From Cytobacillus luteolus (GTDB lineage Bacteria > Bacillota > Bacilli > Bacillales > Bacillaceae_L), in the NCBI RefSeq assembly GCF_017873715.1, contig NZ_JAGGKM010000003.1, positions 434,001-498,000 of the forward strand: a DNA stretch of 64,000 bases, written 5' to 3'. Numbering within the stretch: the stretch's first letter is position 1; the number at the start of each line of letters is the position of its first letter. A program made the translations under genes and the position numbers. The notes under the pieces were generated by a model. That model searched no databases, was not told where the DNA came from, and saw only the letters and a program-made list of their open reading frames with translations. Of this stretch, positions 28,419 through 35,108 are shown piece after piece.

Positions 28419-28995
28419 GAAAGAGATTTTAAAGGCAGCCTTTGAAGTTTTTTGTAAAAAGGGATTTGAACCGACTACGATGAAGGATATTGTGGACGCA
28501 AGTGGATTGAGTCGTGGTGGGGTATATCAATATTATTCAAGTACTGAGGAAATGTTTAGAGATATTATTGATCGAAATGATAAGGTTGGAAGAGAAGAAT
28601 TATCTAAAGTAGTAGGTGCCTCAGACTCGGTTTGGAAGGTGATAAAGGATTCAGTGAACGGTTATCGAGAAGTTCCTACTACTAATTTTGCGATTGTCCA
28701 ATTTGAGTTTGCTGTAATAAGCTGGCGAAGCGATAGTGAAGACCGATTTGATTATATTTTAAATAGATTAAAGTTCTGGCGTAAGAATTTAGTCGACTTG
28801 ATAAATGAAGGTGTAAAAAGAGGAGAGTTTCACCCAGTTCAAAAAGTAGAAGCAATTGTGGATTTTATGACTAATGTTTTTGATGGTCTAATTCTACACC
28901 ACCATTTAGCAGGAGCAAGTGAGATAGATGTTGATGGGCAGGTTGATGCATTGTTGTTTTACTTAAAAAATGTACTACAAGTTAAAGAGGATTAA
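28378..28995 (+). CDS. TetR/AcrR family transcriptional regulator
   Basis: 205 residues. The N-terminal helix-turn-helix reads ILKAAFEVFCKKGFEPTTM and then GLSRGGVYQYYSSTEEMF, the diagnostic TetR recognition helix. The C-terminal ligand-binding domain is about 150 residues and variable. The frame opens at TTG 28360, but ATG 28378 follows AGTAGGGAT and gives the usual N-terminus. Two palindromes at the operon promoter are its likely binding sites, with autorepression relieved by the transporter's substrate. Confidence 0.85.
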   Translation: MSPKVTEEYKEERKKEILKAAFEVFCKKGFEPTTMKDIVDASGLSRGGVYQYYSSTEEMFRDIIDRNDKVGREELSKVVGASDSVWKVIKDSVNGYREVPTTNFAIVQFEFAVISWRSDSEDRFDYILNRLKFWRKNLVDLINEGVKRGEFHPVQKVEAIVDFMTNVFDGLILHHHLAGASEIDVDGQVDALLFYLKNVLQVKED

Positions 28996-29027
28996 AAGCT
29001 GTTTATTCATTAACAGCTTTTTTTTTA
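28995..29027 (+). terminator. Terminator of the MFS-TetR operon
   Basis: AAAGCTGTT (28995-29003) with AACAGCTTT (29012-29020), T9; overlaps the stop codon. Confidence 0.88.
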
Positions 29028-29094
29028 TGCGAACGTATATTTCCCCATACTCGTTCATAAGATGGAAGAAATGACAGTAATGGGGTGGTTGGAG

Positions 29095-29496
29095 TTGAGT
29101 AAAATAAATTCTAGTAATACAATTCTATCTGAAGAGTCAATCGGAAGATATTGCCAGCTTACAGAAGAAGCTAAGAAAATTGATAAGGAATTAAAGGAGT
29201 TAAAACAGCGTATTAATTTGTATTTTGATGAAAGTGTCGGTGTGAATGAAAAAGGTGAAATTACGTTAGGGGATTATAAAATTACCAGGCAAATACGCAA
29301 TAGTGAGAGCTATGATGATGTGAAGACAGTTGAGAAATTAGAAGCATTAAACTTAAATGATTGTATTGAATATGTAAAGAAGCCTGACCCGAAAAAAATT
29401 GAAGCTGTCATTACTTTGGGACTTTTAGATAGCAATGTTTTAAGTGATTGTGTAAATCATAAAATCACTCAGGCAATTGTAGTAAGGCAAAAATAG
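29095..29496 (+). CDS. Hypothetical protein, 133 aa
   Basis: Not recognised. The sequence starts at TTG 29095 with GGGGTGG six bases upstream; the earlier in-frame ATG 29062 lacks a ribosome binding site. Residues 15-45 form a charged coiled-coil-like helix (EEAKKIDKELKELKQRI), followed by a beta-rich part. The layout resembles small phage-type helical proteins, but that is only an impression. It is monocistronic, flanked by terminators on both sides. Confidence 0.6.
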   Translation: MSKINSSNTILSEESIGRYCQLTEEAKKIDKELKELKQRINLYFDESVGVNEKGEITLGDYKITRQIRNSESYDDVKTVEKLEALNLNDCIEYVKKPDPKKIEAVITLGLLDSNVLSDCVNHKITQAIVVRQK

Positions 29497-29587
29497 TTTT
29501 AGATAATTTAGTAGTTTAATAGCCCTTCCAATTCCTACTTTTAAACATAACTTAATAGTAGTAGGATTTTTTTAGGAGGGTTAACGA

Positions 29588-29857
29588 ATGCATAGGAGAA
29601 GAAGACAAGGTCTATGCTTAGGAGGATATAGATGGTGTGGACCTGGTTGTCATGGTCCCGGAGCACCAGTAAATGGTGTTGATTCATGCTGTCATAAACA
29701 TGATCTATGCTATCAAAGATATGGGCCTTCATGTAGATGTGATAAAGAGCTACTAGGTTGTTTGCGCTCAAGACAACATGTACGAAGTAGAGAAGGAAGA
29801 GATGCCCGTTTGTTTTATGAATTTATGAAATTAAAATACATGTTCAACTGTAGATAG
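29588..29857 (+). CDS. Phospholipase A2-like mini-protein
   Basis: 89 residues with ten Cys. The calcium loop YRWCGPG (residues 14-20) and the catalytic helix CCHKHDLCY (34-42, with His38-Asp39) match secreted PLA2 enzymes, and RCDKELLGC (50-58) fits their second Asp-containing helix. PLA2 releases the sn-2 fatty acid of phospholipids with Ca2+. Unusually there is no signal peptide; the N-terminus is HRRRR. TTAGGAGGG precedes ATG 29588. Residue conservation argues for catalytic activity; the physiological role is unknown. Confidence 0.75.
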   Translation: MHRRRRQGLCLGGYRWCGPGCHGPGAPVNGVDSCCHKHDLCYQRYGPSCRCDKELLGCLRSRQHVRSREGRDARLFYEFMKLKYMFNCR

Positions 29858-29888
29858 GGAGTCGATCGTGACTCCCTTTTATTTTTTA
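29857..29888 (+). terminator. Terminator of the PLA2-like gene
   Basis: GGGAGTC (29857-29863), loop GATCGT, GACTCCC (29870-29876), T-run. Confidence 0.88.
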
Positions 29889-29964
29889 TTTATCGTATAT
29901 CTTATTTTTTACTAGAGACATTAAATATATAAAGTTTTAATGAAAAGGGGCTAGAAGAGAATCG

Positions 29965-31584
29965 ATGAGTCAAACAGCGAAAAATGTGGCAGAGGTATTA
30001 TTGGATCAATTAGCTAACAGAGGTGTAAAAAGAATATATGGAGTAGTAGGTGATGCCATCCTAGGATTCATGGATGCTATCGCCAAACAAAATAATATTC
30101 AGTTCATTGCTGTTAAGCATGAGTCTGTAGCTGCAATGATGGCATCAGCTGAAGCTAAGCTAACAGGAAAGCTTGCTGTATGCACAGCAACTATGGGACC
30201 AGGCCTTGGTAATTTACTCAACGGTTTAGCTGATGCGCATATGGATAAGGCACCTGTATTAGCCATAACTGGACAAGCACCTACTAAAAAAATTGGAACA
30301 GATTTCAAGCAATACATAGACCAACAAGAGTTCATTAGGCCTTTAGCTACATATACTACTCTACTTTCACATCCAGATGCAATTACAGATATTGTTTGTA
30401 AAGCTGTACATACTTCATTGACATTGGGAGCAGTCACTCATATTTCCATTCCAAAAGATATGTTTTCTTTTCCTACAAAGGCTTACGTTCAAAATGAAGC
30501 AAAACTGGTGAGAAGCAGCCCTCAAGTCAATGCTGACGATCTGCAAGAAGTTTTCTCTATCCTCTCGTCAGCGCGTCAGCCTATGATTCTTGCGGGTGTC
30601 GGAGCAAAAGGCGCAGAGGAACTAATTCAAGATTTGGCTGCTAAATGGGGATCGGGAATACTCGTTAGTTTAGGTGCAAAAACGTATTTTGCAAATGCTA
30701 CAGATCATCTTCTAGGTGGAATCGGTCAAGGGGGTAACCCATATGCTGATGAAGTATTTAAACAGGCTGATGTCGTTCTTTTAGTAGGGGATACATGGTG
30801 GCCTGAGGGGTATGTCCCAGCAGAGGCTAAAATAGTCCAAATTGATTTAGCACAAGAGAACATAGGAAAAGGAATTCCAGTAGAAATTGGTGTTCTTGGT
30901 GATGCAAAAGAAACACTTACGCTTTTGTTAAATGAGATGGCTGGCAACTCTCCGAATCAAGATTGGATACAGACATGTTTAAAAGCAAAACAACAATGGG
31001 ATATTAAAAATGAAGAAGAAGGTTCGGAAACAGGAACACCTATCTTCCCAGCTAGAATTGTACGGGCAATTGAAAAATGTGTGGCAGACGATGCAATTCT
31101 TTCCATCGATACAGGTGATGTTACGGTTTGGATGAATCGTAACTTTAGACCTAAGAATCAAACTTTTTTATTTTCCGGAAAGTGGAGAACGATGGGGTTT
31201 GGACTTCCAGGAGCACTAGCAGCAAAACTAGTTCAGCCTGATAAACAGGTAGTTGCGATAGTAGGTGACGGCGGATTAGAAATGACCTTAGCAGACTTGC
31301 TAACGGCTGTAAGATATAACTTAGATATAACGATCATTGTTTTTAATAACCATGCGCTACAGATGGAGAAAGATAAAATGATTGTTGGTGGCTATAAGCA
31401 AGAAGGGGTGGATTTAACAAATCCAGACTTTGTGGGAATTGCTGAGGCTTGCGGACTTAAGGGGTATCAGGTCGAAAATGACAGTGATCTTGAGAATACT
31501 ATTAGTGAAGCATTACAGCATAAAGGTCCTGCATTAATCGATGTGACTACAGCCGCTGTTGTTCATCCAGAAACAAAAAGTTAG
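29965..31584 (+). CDS. Thiamine pyrophosphate-dependent enzyme (pyruvate oxidase/acetolactate synthase-like, YdaP-type)
   Basis: 539 residues with three TPP-enzyme domains. The N-terminal domain carries KHESVAA with the cofactor-activating Glu; the C-terminal domain has GDGGLEMTLADLLTAV then IIVFNN, the GDG-x-NN TPP/Mg2+ motif. Sequence style fits YdaP, the pyruvate oxidase-like protein of Bacillus, better than the biosynthetic acetolactate synthases. It would act on pyruvate in the cytosol. An intrinsic terminator shared with the convergent gene follows. Confidence 0.8.
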   Translation: MSQTAKNVAEVLLDQLANRGVKRIYGVVGDAILGFMDAIAKQNNIQFIAVKHESVAAMMASAEAKLTGKLAVCTATMGPGLGNLLNGLADAHMDKAPVLAITGQAPTKKIGTDFKQYIDQQEFIRPLATYTTLLSHPDAITDIVCKAVHTSLTLGAVTHISIPKDMFSFPTKAYVQNEAKLVRSSPQVNADDLQEVFSILSSARQPMILAGVGAKGAEELIQDLAAKWGSGILVSLGAKTYFANATDHLLGGIGQGGNPYADEVFKQADVVLLVGDTWWPEGYVPAEAKIVQIDLAQENIGKGIPVEIGVLGDAKETLTLLLNEMAGNSPNQDWIQTCLKAKQQWDIKNEEEGSETGTPIFPARIVRAIEKCVADDAILSIDTGDVTVWMNRNFRPKNQTFLFSGKWRTMGFGLPGALAAKLVQPDKQVVAIVGDGGLEMTLADLLTAVRYNLDITIIVFNNHALQMEKDKMIVGGYKQEGVDLTNPDFVGIAEACGLKGYQVENDSDLENTISEALQHKGPALIDVTTAAVVHPETKS

Positions 31585-31585
31585 A

Positions 31586-31622
31586 AAAAGGGCAACAAGG
31601 TTAACTTGTTGCCTACTTTTCT
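31586..31622. terminator. Bidirectional terminator
   Basis: GGCAACAAG (31591-31599) with CTTGTTGCC (31605-31613), A-run on one side and T-run on the other, between convergent genes. Confidence 0.88.
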
Positions 31623-32071
31623 TATTGTTTTAGCATTTCATATACTTCGGCATCAAGCTTTTTAGCAAGCTCTTCGTTGTACGTTTTTACATACTCTGGC
31701 TCACTCGTGATTTGACCACCGTAGAAGATAATATCTTCAACCTCTTCAACCTCAACAGTTACCACTCGATATTTCATTGTTTTTTCAATAATCTCGGAAA
31801 TTGATGCATTTCCTCTAATGGAATAGCAGCTACCTGCACCAATGACACCAAGGGTAATTTCAGGGTTTGCTTGAATATTGGTAACGCTTGTGCCTTTATG
31901 TCCTAATGCAAACTTAATAACTTTACCGCCTTCATGAGCTACTAACCAAGAAACAATAGTTAAGTTAGGCTTTTTTGTCTCAGCATCCATTGTAACCAAG
32001 GAAACAATTTTCTCTCCTTGAAGTAAATTTACTAATTCTGGGCTTAACGTAGTTGTATTATTATTACTCAA
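31622..32071 (-). CDS. Pyridoxamine 5'-phosphate oxidase-like flavin protein
   Basis: 149 residues of the split beta-barrel FMN-binding fold. Start set at TTG 32071, which follows AGGAGG at normal distance; an earlier in-frame codon at 32104 has no such site. The visible pattern KIVSLVTMDAETKKPNLTIVSW and the HKGTSVTNIQANPEITL region fit the PNPOx-like group that includes general stress proteins. The substrate is unknown. Divergent from the DUF6501-like gene. Confidence 0.75.
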   Translation of the reverse strand: MSNNNTTTLSPELVNLLQGEKIVSLVTMDAETKKPNLTIVSWLVAHEGGKVIKFALGHKGTSVTNIQANPEITLGVIGAGSCYSIRGNASISEIIEKTMKYRVVTVEVEEVEDIIFYGGQITSEPEYVKTYNEELAKKLDAEVYEMLKQ

Positions 32072-32281
32072 AATGTAAAACCTCCTGATCAAAATTGGTA
32101 ACACTTACCTATGTCACACTAATGGCTTCTATTGTAATAAAATATTGTGAAAATAGAAAGTGATTTGCATTCCTACATTTAGACTTCCCCAAATCAATAA
32201 AATGTGTGCGGAATAACGCTTTAAAATTATGGACAAATAGTATAGAATCAATAGTAAAATAATAACGAAGGAGTGGGATTC

Positions 32282-32479
32282 ATGATTCATAAAAATTGGT
32301 TAGACAAACCAACCATTCGTAAGGTGAAATGTGTACATACAAATGCAGCAAAATATATGGTAGATCGTGCTTTAACAGCAGGGCAAGAGTATGATTTGAA
32401 AAATGAAACAGAGGAGTTTTACTTTATCGTTGATAACACTGGTAAAGTTGGCGGGTATTATAAAGAATATTTTGCTTAG
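32282..32479 (+). CDS. DUF6501-like small conserved protein, 65 aa
   Basis: ATG 32282 follows AAGGAGTGGG. The sequence IHKNWLDKPTIRKVKCVHT and the end FYFIVDNTGKVGGYYKEYF match my memory of the small conserved Bacillaceae family DUF6501; I have not checked this. No membrane segment. The function is unknown. Confidence 0.65.
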   Translation: MIHKNWLDKPTIRKVKCVHTNAAKYMVDRALTAGQEYDLKNETEEFYFIVDNTGKVGGYYKEYFA

Positions 32480-32794
32480 TTGTGCGGTAGCCTGGGTGGC
32501 TGCCTTTTTATGTGCCCTGATAAAGTGAAAAACTTGGTTTTGGGGTCACGTAAATCCAGTTTATGAGCCTTTATTTACTGAGTTTATAGATAGGGCGGGT
32601 TGGTAAATTCATTTAACAGCCAATATTTATAAGGTCGATAAATCCATTTATCGGCAAATATTTTTAAAAATATAGGATTTATAGCTCGATAAATCCATTT
32701 ATCGGCAAGTATTTTCGAAAATCTAGGATTTATAGTTCGATAATTCAAATTATCAGCAAATATTTTTGAAGATCCAGGGTCTATAGGTCAAAAA
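32480..32794. repeat. Intergenic repeat cluster C: about three 51-bp units plus a solo array-B-like copy
   Basis: TCGATAAATCC-ATTTATCGG boxes begin at 32635, 32686 and 32737, 51 bp apart, with a shorter degenerate start at 32601. Each unit holds the perfect arms CGATAAAT / ATTTATCG around CC, then a second AT-rich part TTTTTAAAAAT. Preceding them, GGGGTCAC-TAAA-CAG-TTTATGAGCC at 32542-32571 is a diverged copy of the array B unit. No gene in this stretch. Confidence 0.8.
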
Positions 32795-32826
32795 CCAAAA
32801 AATGGCCACCCTCAAAGTGGCCACCA
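32795..32826 (-). terminator. Terminator of the acidic protein gene
   Basis: On the minus strand TGGCCAC... arms (32803-32809 and 32817-32823) followed by a T6 run (A-run at 32797-32802 on +). Confidence 0.85.
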
Positions 32827-32839
32827 TTAACCTAAAAGC

Positions 32840-33550
32840 TTATTTCCGTGTATTCATACTACTTAAATACTCACTAACCAAATCTATGATATAGGAAGCT
32901 TCTTCTTCTTTAAAAATAAGCAAGACTTCCTCTTCCGTTTCTTCTCCGTTTTCTCTAGTAATCGTGTTTCTTAAGAGAACACCATCACCGGTATCTGTTA
33001 GTTTGCCTAAACGATAAGAAATGGCATGCTCGACGTTTTGATATGGATTGTTGTCTTCAATATGAATATATTTGTCATTTGAAATCCATTCAATTTCGTC
33101 TTCAAAATCCTCATCTTGCTCATCAAAGACATCGCCTTCGTAAACAGAATCACCTTCGTAAATAACATCACCAAACATATCATCATCTAGAACATCATCC
33201 TCGTCTTCTTCAAGAAGATCTTCGTACTCATCATCGAATTCGTCTAAGTACTCATGGAAGGCTGCATGGATGAAACTTAACATTTCATCGAGATTTGAAA
33301 ATAATACTTTCGCGTGTAGTTCCGCAACTTCGTCAAAATGATAGGAATAAAACTCTTGATTGATCGTGTCAAAGTTGATGACACAAAACTCATAAGTTTC
33401 TTCTCCTAAATCAACAGAGAAAATAAAAGAAGGATGCTGTTCAGTTGTATCCGTATCAAATAGAAGCTCAAAATCCTCAAATCCTTCACATACATCTGGT
33501 AGACTTACTCTTACTGCATTTTCCATTCTTGAAAACCACTCTAAACTCAT
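32840..33550 (-). CDS. Acidic protein of unknown function, 236 aa
   Basis: ATG at 33550 follows AAGGAGGAG at 5 bases; GTG at 33556 is too close. The middle third (about residues 100-150) is a run of Glu and Asp (EEDEDDVLDDD), flanked by more ordinary sequence at both ends. The remaining parts have a beta-rich appearance. No family recognised. The extreme acidity would make it a candidate for binding cations or basic partners (inference). Confidence 0.65.
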   Translation of the reverse strand: MSLEWFSRMENAVRVSLPDVCEGFEDFELLFDTDTTEQHPSFIFSVDLGEETYEFCVINFDTINQEFYSYHFDEVAELHAKVLFSNLDEMLSFIHAAFHEYLDEFDDEYEDLLEEDEDDVLDDDMFGDVIYEGDSVYEGDVFDEQDEDFEDEIEWISNDKYIHIEDNNPYQNVEHAISYRLGKLTDTGDGVLLRNTITRENGEETEEEVLLIFKEEEASYIIDLVSEYLSSMNTRK

Positions 33551-33655
33551 GAACACTCCTCCTTAAGTTACGATATGTATCGTTCTCCATTTTGCCCAAT
33601 TTCTACTATTCTCATTCTGAAAATGTCAAATAGAAACATTTGGAAAACGAATTGT

Positions 33656-33684
33656 TTGACTAGCTTGTGAATTATCTGTATAGT
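33656..33684 (+). promoter_or_regulatory. Sigma-A promoter of the ydjO-like leader
   Basis: TTGACT (33656-33661), exactly 17-bp spacer, TATAGT (33679-33684). Predicted start about 33691. Confidence 0.75.
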
Positions 33685-33690
33685 TATATG

Positions 33691-33880
33691 TATAAATATC
33701 TATCGAATTAACTAAAATAAATTTGTAGCAGATTCACTTATTATAAAAAGTATAGTTTTGGGCTTTTTATAATGTGTGAATTTTTTTCTTTACAAATTTG
33801 GTAATGTAGGTAGCCATGGGTCTGGTATTAAATTTGTTGCTATCCAACGTTGTTTTTTTGGTAGCTTGGAGGGATTAATT
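33691..33880 (+). ncRNA. Structured 5' leader or small RNA upstream of the ydjO-like gene
   Basis: A 190-nt leader. Arms 33732-33750 and 33763-33781 form a 19-nt stem with one weak point, followed by a T-run at 33781-33788, which is a terminator-like hairpin. Downstream, GCTATCC at 33839-33845 can pair with either GGTAGCC (33809-33815) or GGTAGC (33860-33865), the latter next to the Shine-Dalgarno TTGGAGGG. This looks like a switch controlling access to the ribosome binding site; the pairing is by eye only. Confidence 0.55.
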
Positions 33881-34093
33881 ATGGCATTTGGTAGAAAATT
33901 TGAAGAAGAAGTAGTAAAAGTTGAAACAAAAGTTTGGGAATGTTCTTCGGATGAGTGTAAATGTTGGCTGCGAGATAATTTTAAAAGCACGGAAATTCCA
34001 GCTTGTCCATTGTGTAACAGTGAGATGGTAGAAGCTACTCGAGAGCTCCAAGCGCTTACAAACCATAGTGCTATTAATAAAGCTACAAGCTAA
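33881..34093 (+). CDS. ydjO: Cold-inducible YdjO-type zinc-ribbon protein
   Basis: 70 residues. Start ATG 33881 follows TTGGAGGG. The C-x4-C... pattern WECSSDECKCWLRDNF and PACPLCNSEM, a zinc-ribbon-like set of Cys, matches the cold-inducible protein YdjO of B. subtilis. The long leader with a possible alternative fold next to the ribosome binding site fits cold or temperature control, which is an inference. A terminator follows. Confidence 0.75.
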   Translation: MAFGRKFEEEVVKVETKVWECSSDECKCWLRDNFKSTEIPACPLCNSEMVEATRELQALTNHSAINKATS

Positions 34094-34097
34094 AAAA

Positions 34098-34131
34098 GGA
34101 AAGCTCGGATACTCTTGTCCGAGCTTTTACT
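34098..34131. terminator. Bidirectional terminator
   Basis: AAGCTCGGA (34101-34109) with TCCGAGCTT (34118-34126), A-run upstream and T-run downstream, between convergent genes. Confidence 0.85.
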
Positions 34132-34133
34132 AT

Positions 34134-34574
34134 TTAATCAACAACAATATAAGCAATCATTGGTCCATTGTGTGCAATATCTTCGTGTGTTAGACAGATT
34201 AAGCGATAAATTCCCTCTTCATCAAACTTTAGATTGAGGATGGTTTCCTTACCCTTTGTTACTGTCCCTTTGATGTCAGTGCCTTCAATGATGAATGGAT
34301 GTTCCTTGCCATTCACTCCGTAAATACTTAACTTTACGTTTTGTCCCTTTGGAATATAGATTGTTCCTGGGTCCCATCGATAAGCTTCTATTTCCTTTCC
34401 GTCTTCAGTTTTACTCTTAAATTCCCCAGTCACCATATTAATGACAAATTCTTGGTTTTGGTCTTGGGCAGTAGGCAAGGTTTCACGATCAACCACATAC
34501 CAACTTGTAATGGCGGCTAGAAAACAGAATGAAACAAACATAATCCATTTTTTACTTATGTACACCAGCTTCAT
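34134..34574 (-). CDS. Membrane-anchored cupredoxin-domain protein
   Basis: 146 residues. An N-terminal membrane segment (about 11-27) anchors a cupredoxin-like domain. Copper-ligand-type residues are visible: His in KEHPF, Cys and His in LICLTHEDI, with a Met in GPMIAY near the end, in the order expected for blue-copper/COX-type domains. It probably binds copper on the outer face of the membrane; partner proteins are not encoded nearby. Convergent with the ydjO-like gene. Confidence 0.75.
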   Translation of the reverse strand: MKLVYISKKWIMFVSFCFLAAITSWYVVDRETLPTAQDQNQEFVINMVTGEFKSKTEDGKEIEAYRWDPGTIYIPKGQNVKLSIYGVNGKEHPFIIEGTDIKGTVTKGKETILNLKFDEEGIYRLICLTHEDIAHNGPMIAYIVVD

Positions 34575-34665
34575 TTAAAAATCACCCCTAAGCATGTCTT
34601 AACTTTCTTACTAGTATGTATATGCATGTACAATTGGAAAACTTGTCTATTTTAGGAAAAAAATC

Positions 34666-34695
34666 TAGACAAATAGTTAATAGGTAGGTTATATT
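34666..34695 (+). promoter_or_regulatory. Promoter of the MutS2-like gene leader
   Basis: TAGACA (34666-34671), 18-bp spacer, TATATT (34690-34695); TATTAT at 34692 is an alternative -10. Predicted start about 34702. Confidence 0.5.
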
Positions 34696-34728
34696 ATGAA
34701 TGAATAAAATTAAAAGGAGAATGTTTGT

Positions 34729-34752
34729 ATGCAGGGAGTCGTTCTTAACTAA
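34729..34752 (+). CDS. Leader peptide MQGVVLN (upstream ORF 1)
   Basis: ATG 34729 lies 9 bases after AAAAGGAG (34712-34719), and the 7-codon frame ends at TAA 34750-34752. The last codons GTT CTT AAC are identical to those of the second leader (GTT CTT AAC before TAA), and the string ATGTTTGT precedes the start in both. Codons 5-7 form the left arm of a 9-bp helix with 34829-34837. The features suggest a regulatory peptide on which a ribosome can stall. Confidence 0.7.
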   Translation: MQGVVLN

Positions 34753-34899
34753 GTAATTTCATAAATAAACTATTTTTCCACAAATAACGTCCTAGGGTCG
34801 TCTTATTTGCTATGGTTAAAAGTTTATTGTTAAGAACACATTGCGTAAAACATTCGATAAAGAATTAGATGAGACGCTGTGCTTGATGTACAGTTTTTT
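34741..34899 (+). promoter_or_regulatory. Attenuator leader RNA of the MutS2-like gene
   Basis: GTTCTTAAC (34741-34749) pairs with GTTAAGAAC (34829-34837); directly inside, AATAAACT (34764-34771) pairs with AGTTTATT (34821-34828), giving a long stacked hairpin. A weak terminator CTGTGC/GTACAG with T6 (34877-34899) lies in the conserved motif CTTGATGTACAGTTTTTTG, which is shared with leader 2. Ribosome occupancy of the upstream ORF would open the long helix. Confidence 0.7.
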
Positions 34900-34999
34900 G
34901 TATTTTAATAAGATTCCATGAGAAGGACTATTCTCTTGGTTTATTTGAATACTATTATTTAGGCTTATCTATTCTTACTAACGTTGAATTTTGAAGTTT

Positions 35000-35033
35000 A
35001 CCGCAAGGAACGATGTGTTCTTTGCGGTTTTTT
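35000..35033 (+). terminator. Strong terminator inside the MutS2-like leader (attenuator)
   Basis: ACCGCAAGGAAC with GTTCTTTGCGGT, 12 pairs with one G-U, then T6. It is 75 bp before the MutS2-like start and lies downstream of the leader ORF, so it would stop transcription unless bypassed. Confidence 0.85.
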
Positions 35034-35108
35034 GCGTTCTTAGAGATAAATGAATGAATCATAGAGTGGAAAAAACAAACAAGAGTAAAAATATTGGAGG
35101 AAAAACTG

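Noticed and set aside
34721-34756. Alternative upstream ORF from ATG 34721 (MFVCRESFLTK)
   Set aside because: The start lies one base after the Shine-Dalgarno, too close, and the corresponding frame in leader 2 stops after three codons; the VVLN frame is the shared one.
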